This document shows positions 59,288-64,000 of a stretch of 64,000 bases of DNA, piece by piece (position 1 is the first letter of the stretch; the number at the start of each line of letters is the position of its first letter). The stretch is taken from contig CAXHUQ010000754.1 in NCBI GenBank assembly GCA_964020085.1, positions 1-64,000 of the forward strand, read 5' to 3'. The position numbers and the translations under genes were made by a program. The stretch comes from Micromussa lordhowensis. Its lineage: Eukaryota; Cnidaria; Anthozoa; Scleractinia; Lobophylliidae. The notes under the pieces are model-generated. The model saw only the letters and a program-made list of their open reading frames with translations. It made no database searches and had not been told where the DNA came from.

Positions 59288-60019
59288 CTTATTTTCATTC
59301 GTACGTAATTACTTTTAATGGGAAGGATTATGTGCAAATCTTGGGGACTGCGATAGGGACTAAAATGGCCCCTCATATGCTAACCTTTTTATGGGGAAGT
59401 TAGAGTCAGATTTACTGTAGCGAGCTCCTACAAAACCAATTTTTGGCGGTGATTTATCGACGACGTTTTTTGGTTTGGACAGAGGGCGAGGAGAGACTTA
59501 GGGAGGTTTTGGCGTTTATGAATTCGTTTCATGACACCATCAAATTCACCTTAAGTTGGTCGTCTGAGAAAGTTAATTGTTTGGATGTCACTGTTGTTTT
59601 GAATGATGGGATTGTCTCCACTGATGTATATGGCAAACCTACGGATAAGTAAAGTATTAATTTCATACCTCGTGCCTCCCCAAGTCCTGTAAGAAGGGTA
59701 CCTATTGGGCAGGTCCTCAGGATGCGCCGTATTTGTTCCTTGAATGCTTCCTTTGAGAAACCAGCAAGCGAGTTGAGTAACTACTTGATTAAGAGGGGAT
59801 ACAAGAAGGACCACGTGAAAAGGGGAATTGATAGGGTCCGTAGGATGCCTAGGGCGAACACCCTTAGGGATAATCAGCCGGTTAACAACAAGCGTATTCC
59901 CTTTGTAGTTACCTTTCATCCGGCACTGTCCAATATCGGGGAAGTTTTGCATAGGCTACACCCTGTTTGAAAGTCCTCGAGACGTTGCCAGTCAGCCTTT
60001 GAACAGATGCCGATGGTGA
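59288..60019 (+). pseudogene. Penelope-like reverse transcriptase fragment, broken
   Basis: Frames read NGKDYVQILGTAIGTKMAP, then (after a one-base loss) YANLFMGKLESDLL, then FW R-stop-FIDD (catalytic motif, 59453-59464), then (after loss of one T) FLVWTEGEERLREVLAFM, FTLSWSSEKVNCLDVTV, TDVYGKPTDK, and further on LRMRRICSLNASFEK and RIPFVVTFHPALSNIGE. This is the RT core of a Penelope-like element in normal order. Stops (TAG in the region after SDLL, TGA at 59450, TAA after PTDK) show that it is dead. The fragment is cut at 60020 by a TTAA MITE; a stretch after the MITE (RRPK, DKIKRSRL, 60862-60910) may be its continuation. Confidence 0.8.
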
Positions 60020-60023
60020 TTAA

Positions 60024-60856
60024 AGTGCCACTATGACGAAGATCGCATCCTTCAAATCTGAGCCATTTTAAGACGTAAACAAGTAGTCTGTACAAGAGTA
60101 AAAATGCTGTTGACTGTTTTCAAATATCTCTTTTCGTTCCAGAGATATTCAAGTTTTTAAAATGTGCAAATTAGCCAAGTGATGACGTCATACACTCAAC
60201 CGCATTTTGATTAAATATGATAAACAAGGATATCTCAGTCAATTTGTATAATAAATGTATCAATTTCTACAGTACGATTGTACTAGAGGTGTTCCGCAAT
60301 ATGAGCTGAACAATTTTGTTACCATCGCAACATACTAGGTTCCAGACCTCCACAATCACAATATTAAAGGCTTTCCTGACCACTTTTAGGGCTCTATATT
60401 GACATTTGCCAATGGTGCCTAATCTGCATAATCCAGCAAGCATATAAATACATTAGGTTGAGTTCATAGCCTTGTTTAATGTTTTCCAAGCTTAAAATCA
60501 CTAAAATATTGATATCAGGCTATAGGGGACTGGAAAAAAGTGGGTTGCCATGGGAACGGAAATTATTATAGCTGTAGATGTGTTGCATTTAGAACTATTA
60601 GCTAGCCTACCAAGTTTCAATGGTTTCTGCTGCAAATTGACCGAGATAGCGCTATTTATATCCTTCATGTAATATTTGGTCGAGTGTATGACGTCATCAG
60701 TAATTTCATTTGCATATTTTACTCATTTTTCAAACTTAAATATCACCTGAACTAATGCAGATATTTGTAAACGGTAAACGGCGTCTTTAATCTTTCGTAG
60801 AATTCTATGTGATTAACGTAAAAAACAAGTGGTAAAAATTTGATCATTGTAGCACT
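60024..60856. mobile_element. 833-bp MITE with TTAA target duplication and ~200-bp diverged inverted ends
   Basis: It is flanked by TTAA at 60020-60023 and 60857-60860. Ends are AGTGCCACTATGA and, on the other strand, AGTGCTACAATGA. The inverted relation continues inward: TGATGACGTCATACACTC at about 60180-60197 pairs with GAGTGTATGACGTCATCA at 60681-60698, and TATCTCAGTCAATTTG pairs with CAAATTGACCGAGATA. No transposase. TTAA targets are used by piggyBac and Kolobok-type transposases. Confidence 0.75.
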
Positions 60857-60860
60857 TTAA

Positions 60861-61139
60861 GGAGGCCTAAAAGAAAAAAAGATAAAATAAAAAGATCACG
60901 ACTATTGGATAAGTTTTTTTTCCAGGAATGGTCACCTTTCTTTTGGTAGCCTCGTTTACCGGGCTTTACCCGAGAAGGCATGGGAACGTTGGTGAGGGCA
61001 CTGGGCTCCAGATTACCCTTATAGGATCAGTAAGATCCGATTTGATCAGTTTAGCTTTCCGAAGCCCAAAAGGGTCGGCAAAGGAGATTGAGTTCAAAAT
61101 TTCAAATTTGAAAATTGTCAAATAAACGCAAATAGAAAT
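60861..61139 (+). other. Possible Penelope continuation, then unassigned sequence
   Basis: 60862-60910 can be read RRPKRKKDKIKRSRL, similar to the RRPKNLKD-VRSRL stretch that follows the RT in Penelope-like elements, and so may be the other side of the TTAA insertion. From about 60920 to 61139 I recognise nothing; the short frames carry no known motif. Confidence 0.35.
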
Positions 61140-61290
61140 ATAAAAAACGTGCTAACTCTTTAACTGGGTTACAACATCCTTGGTATTGTGAGAGGTACCC
61201 GGTAAGCACGACGTGAGGGCACGAACCCAGACCGCTCGATCCGGAGACGAGCGCGCTAACTTTGAGGCCATCACTCCTTCCTCCCCCACC
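61140..61290 (-). mobile_element. tRNA-derived SINE
   Basis: On the minus strand, GATGGCCTCAAAGTTAGCGC (A-box region), an anticodon-arm-like GCTCGTCTCCGGATCGAGC, and CTGGGTTCGTGCCC (B box, 61218-61231) lie in tRNA order and spacing. They are followed by a body with CCGGGTACCTCTCACAATAC. The head resembles a Leu- or Ser-type tRNA. The chance translation SDGLKVSALVSG is one I recall as frequent in coral gene predictions. Exact ends and target duplication were not found. Confidence 0.65.
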
Positions 61291-61453
61291 TGGGGTGGTC
61301 TCTATTTTCGGCACTTTGTTGTGGGTCCATTCGAATTTCTCTTCACGGGCTCCTCTCTTATGAGAACTCTTCAATTCCATCAGTTTCCTTGGTCCCAACC
61401 AAGAGACCATGGTCTCTTGTCCCACCCAAATGTCTATATGACCTGTGTGCTCC

Positions 61454-61735
61454 TTATAAAAAGAAAACCCCTTCTATAATACGGATCCTCTTCAATACGA
61501 CGACGCTCACTAAATCTCGGCTGTAGAGGTGTGTTACAGGTGTAAAGATGAAGGCAACAGGTGACTCTGAACTTCCTGACGTCCCTGATAACACACCAAA
61601 AGATATGACAGCTAAGGCTTTGTCATTGTTCTGCAAAGAAACTGAGAATTGAATGAGATCCCCCTGCAGGTTAGTGTCTTTACATGAGACCAAGGCAATG
61701 ACAGCCGGCACTGTAAACCCGAAAATGCATCCGGT
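61454..61735 (-). CDS. Unidentified open frame, possible exon
   Basis: The frame begins after GGGTTTACAG (acceptor-like) near 61710 and reads CCGGCTGTCATTGCCTTGG as PAVIALVS, then LIQFSVSLQNNDKALAVISF and SPVAFIFTPVTHLYSRDL, ending at about 61454. I do not recognise it. It is not obviously repetitive and has mixed hydrophobic stretches. It could be a host exon or a remnant of an unrecognised element. No good donor is seen at its 3' side, so confidence is low. Confidence 0.2.
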   Translation of the reverse strand, partial: TGCIFGFTVPAVIALVSCKDTNLQGDLIQFSVSLQNNDKALAVISFGVLSGTSGSSESPVAFIFTPVTHLYSRDLVSVVVLKRIRIIEGVFFL

Positions 61736-61739
61736 TATA

Positions 61740-62827
61740 AGCTTCCGATCCCCGGATATACGCCTCCTCTAGCTTTCCTTGCTTTACATTCGTTTTATTA
61801 TGATGTTTTAAAGCTTAATTACGAGTAAATAAAAAAAACATTTTGATCAACATGTGCAGCTACAGCTCGTTTTGAAACTTTTTTATTCCGGTATAAGCCC
61901 CCTCGGATGTATAAGCTTCCCCGTTTATAGGTCCACTTTAAAAGCTCTTACGTTGTTGTATAAGCCAAGGGTCTTTAAGCGGCAGTTAAGGGGGTGTTTT
62001 AGAAAATGCATAACTCACCCAAATTCCTCAATTATCAGTGCATTAATTGTTGTGATTGTACTATAAACACTTCCTTTTTTATGTTTTTTATTGACTGTTG
62101 TTAAAATTCATTTGCACATTAAGCCTTTTCTGGACAGCTTGTATATAAATAGAGTTGAATGAGTGAAGCATTAATCTAAATATGTAAATAACCTGGCCTT
62201 TAGGTTATTTCTTGATCTTTTATGGTTTAAAATATTAAGATAATTGATCAAAAAATATTGTCTATGTGGCTCATTAAATTACAAGTAAAGTTTGATTGAT
62301 ATTTTCTCTCTATAATTGTGACAACGGACATTAGATAATTGGAAAGTAAACTGGCTGAAGAAGTTGTTAACCAAAGGTAAAATGTCAGCCACAAGATGAC
62401 CAAGATATGCCTTCGTACAGATCTGATGAATCCATTAGCTCTCAGTGTCTTGCCTTGATTTGCGTAGTACCATTATTAACGGCGTCTAAATATCGAGGCC
62501 TAGGAACTTGAATTAAGGTCTTGATATAACCTTCTTATGAAGTGCCAGTACCTTCCCAAATTGCTGGCAGGACTTATTTTCGTTGCCACCTTCAACTGCA
62601 TGCCCTGATCGTTTGCAACAGCGGTCAACATTTCGCGGGTAACAGTGAACTGTTTCCCATTTGACGTCATAGTTTTTAAAATGTTGCCTGCTCATGGCAT
62701 TTGGCGGGAAACAATTTCATTGTTAGATGTCATGTGACCTTGAACTAGCAAATGAATGGGCATGCTGTAGCGGGAAAAACTCCAGCTATATATCAATACC
62801 TGAAGTCAAATAGGCTTGCAATGAAAC
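61740..62827. other. Unassigned A+T-rich stretch
   Basis: No gene recognised. A GTATAAGC-type motif recurs (GGTTATAAGCTTCCGATCC at 61733, GGTATAAGCCCCCTCGG and TGTATAAGCTTCCCC at 61890-61922), probably remnants of a dispersed repeat. 62513-62700 has a minus-strand frame without motifs. Confidence 0.4.
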
Positions 62828-63215
62828 ATGCAGACAATAGAGCTGGATACATTCCTTACTTTACTGGCCGGGGTTTTCAATTCCCCTGCCAGTGGCATGA
62901 AGGAATCTCCAGCAGAATTACTTACAAGTAGAAAGCTGAGAACTAGAACCTCCACAACCCATTCTAGACCTCCCAGGCCTATCATAAATTGCTGTTATGT
63001 CAGCTATTTCAGAAAGCATTGTATGATCACCTTACCTAGCCAATTTCCACAGTACATGAAGGGAAACCCATGAGAATGCAGCGCAGACGTCACTGGACAC
63101 CTGCAGTAGCCAACAAGCAATGCCAGGTTCCCCATTTTGGCAAATCCTGATAGGACAGAGATGTGTTGGAATCATTCTCATCTTCAGCCAGCTAAGGGTG
63201 AGGCATCTCCAGTGA
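62828..63215 (+). pseudogene. Ty3/gypsy-type integrase C-terminal remnant
   Basis: LTLLAGVFNSPASGMKESPA followed by ELLTSRKLRTRTSTTHSR matches the N-[ST]-P, SPAELL-R-LRT region at the end of gypsy integrases (usual form: Asn-Thr-Pro then SPA-LL-GR-LR). Further on, RMQRRRHWTPAV and CWNHSHL resemble the Arg-rich, tryptophan-containing tail and the final RRNR-HL block. Stops lie between (63068-63072 and two TGA/TAG near 63150). No LTR or other pol domain is nearby. Confidence 0.5.
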
Positions 63216-63429
63216 AAAGCTCAGCGTGGGTACCAGCCAGCAATGAGTTCAGCCCTTAGTTGACATTCAACCTACCAACAATACACTGTTGATAATCTCG
63301 AGGACTGTCCTCACGGTGTCAATTCATTTTGAGCTTGAACTTTTTTTAGCTACAAGGAGCTACTCTTCATCACAAGAGGTTTCTAAGTTCCAATGGTACC
63401 ATTATTAAGAAGGCTTCTGCTTGTGTTTA

Positions 63430-63872
63430 AAAGTGGAGGAATCTCAGTTTCATTTGGCGCAAGTCTTTCTAATACTGTATCATTAATTTCCAACCTTTTT
63501 TAAGAATTTGCCAAAAATTTCGGTTTGTGATATTTTTAAGGGCTTTTAAAATTAACATAAAGTAGCTGAAATTTGATACATGACCGAGCTGGCGAGGAGC
63601 CTGGGTCTATTACTGGGTTGACGTCACAGACTGTTTTGCATGCATGTTTATAAAGAGTTAATGGTATGTAAATGAATATGGGACGTCAACCCAGGAATAT
63701 ACCCAGACCCCTCACCAGCATGGTCATAACACAAAAGATATCAAATTTCAACTAATTTCTGTTAGTTTTGAAAGCCCTTAAAAAGTCACAAAGTGAGAAA
63801 TTTGGCAAATTCTTTTTGTGTGTCTGTCTAAGTTTATCTTAGCCAAAAAACGAATTTGGGGTTATGGGCACT
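63430..63872. mobile_element. Second TTAA-type MITE, ends partly decayed
   Basis: Inverted arms are clear: AAGAATTTGCC, TGAAATTTGATA, CTGGGT-TATT and GGGTTGACGTC at 63500-63620 pair with their complements at 63685-63820. The right end ...GGGCACT is followed by TTAA (63873-63876), which matches the AGTGCC terminus of the MITE at 60024. The left terminus is uncertain; TTAA at 63426-63429 followed by AAGTGG is a weak candidate. Confidence 0.55.
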
Positions 63873-63910
63873 TTAATTTTCTTCATCTGTTGTTTTCTTT
63901 TTGTTCATAG

Positions 63911-63973
63911 ATTTAATAAGCAAAGTGTTTCCCATACAGTGAAGTGGATTAACATATTGTTCAACAGTGTAAG
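63911..63973 (+). CDS. Candidate internal host exon, 63 nt
   Basis: A strong acceptor (TTGTTTTCTTTTTGTTCATAG) ends at 63910 and a good donor GTAAGA starts at 63974. Of the three frames, the one entering in phase 2 is open throughout and reads FNKQSVSHTVKWINILFNSV. The exon length is a multiple of three. The protein is not recognised. The window ends 27 bp later, so the next exon cannot be checked. Confidence 0.4.
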
Positions 63974-64000
63974 GTAAGATACACTATTTATTTTCATTAA

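Noticed and set aside
61102..61425. A minus-strand 107-codon frame as a gene.
   Set aside because: It is the chance translation of the tRNA-derived SINE and its flanks.

Overview
The window looks like animal genomic DNA, most likely from a coral or another anthozoan. It has no bacterial gene layout. It contains degenerate non-LTR retrotransposons of CR1/L2 and L1/Tx1 type, a Penelope-like element, foldback and TTAA-type DNA elements, tRNA-derived SINEs and a few intron-flanked mini-exons. The anthozoan guess rests on two short elements (135-205 and 61140-61290) whose chance translations I remember as common artefacts in coral gene sets. That is memory, not a search.

Layout. 1-2782 holds broken CR1/L2-like retrotransposons on the minus strand, with one copy inserted into another and a 71-bp palindrome inside the older copy. 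2783-5628 is a 59-bp minisatellite split by a 2263-bp foldback element with ~722-bp inverted arms. 5629-6425 is the 5' part of another CR1/L2-like element: an SGNH/esterase-type ORF1 and the start of its endonuclease. 6426-12905 is the first satellite block. 12906-19202 is a non-satellite island with a tRNA-like SINE head, a degenerate L1/Tx1-type LINE that is itself interrupted, and two tiny host-type exons. 19203-59069 is the second and much larger satellite block, interrupted by one 5'-truncated CR1/L2-like insertion. 59100-64000 holds head-to-head Penelope-like fragments, a TTAA MITE, a SINE, a Ty3/gypsy integrase remnant, a second TTAA-type element and one exon-like segment.

About 45 kb (some 70%) is one satellite family. 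It exists as a ~219-bp long form at the outer edges and a ~207-bp short form in the interior. Three kinds of higher-order repeat are visible: 1670 bp (three copies), ~3990 bp (19 monomers, more than two copies) and 617/621-bp trimers. The array runs in one orientation to 50622 and then flips. Most 60-100-codon open frames in the window are chance frames of this satellite and are not genes.

I see no intact host gene and no working operon-like system. The best host-coding signals are exons at 18528-18558 and 18695-18732, whose frames join across a well-formed intron, and an exon-like segment at 63911-63973. Boundaries inside satellite blocks are approximate (tens of bases). Boundaries with target-site duplications are given to the base.
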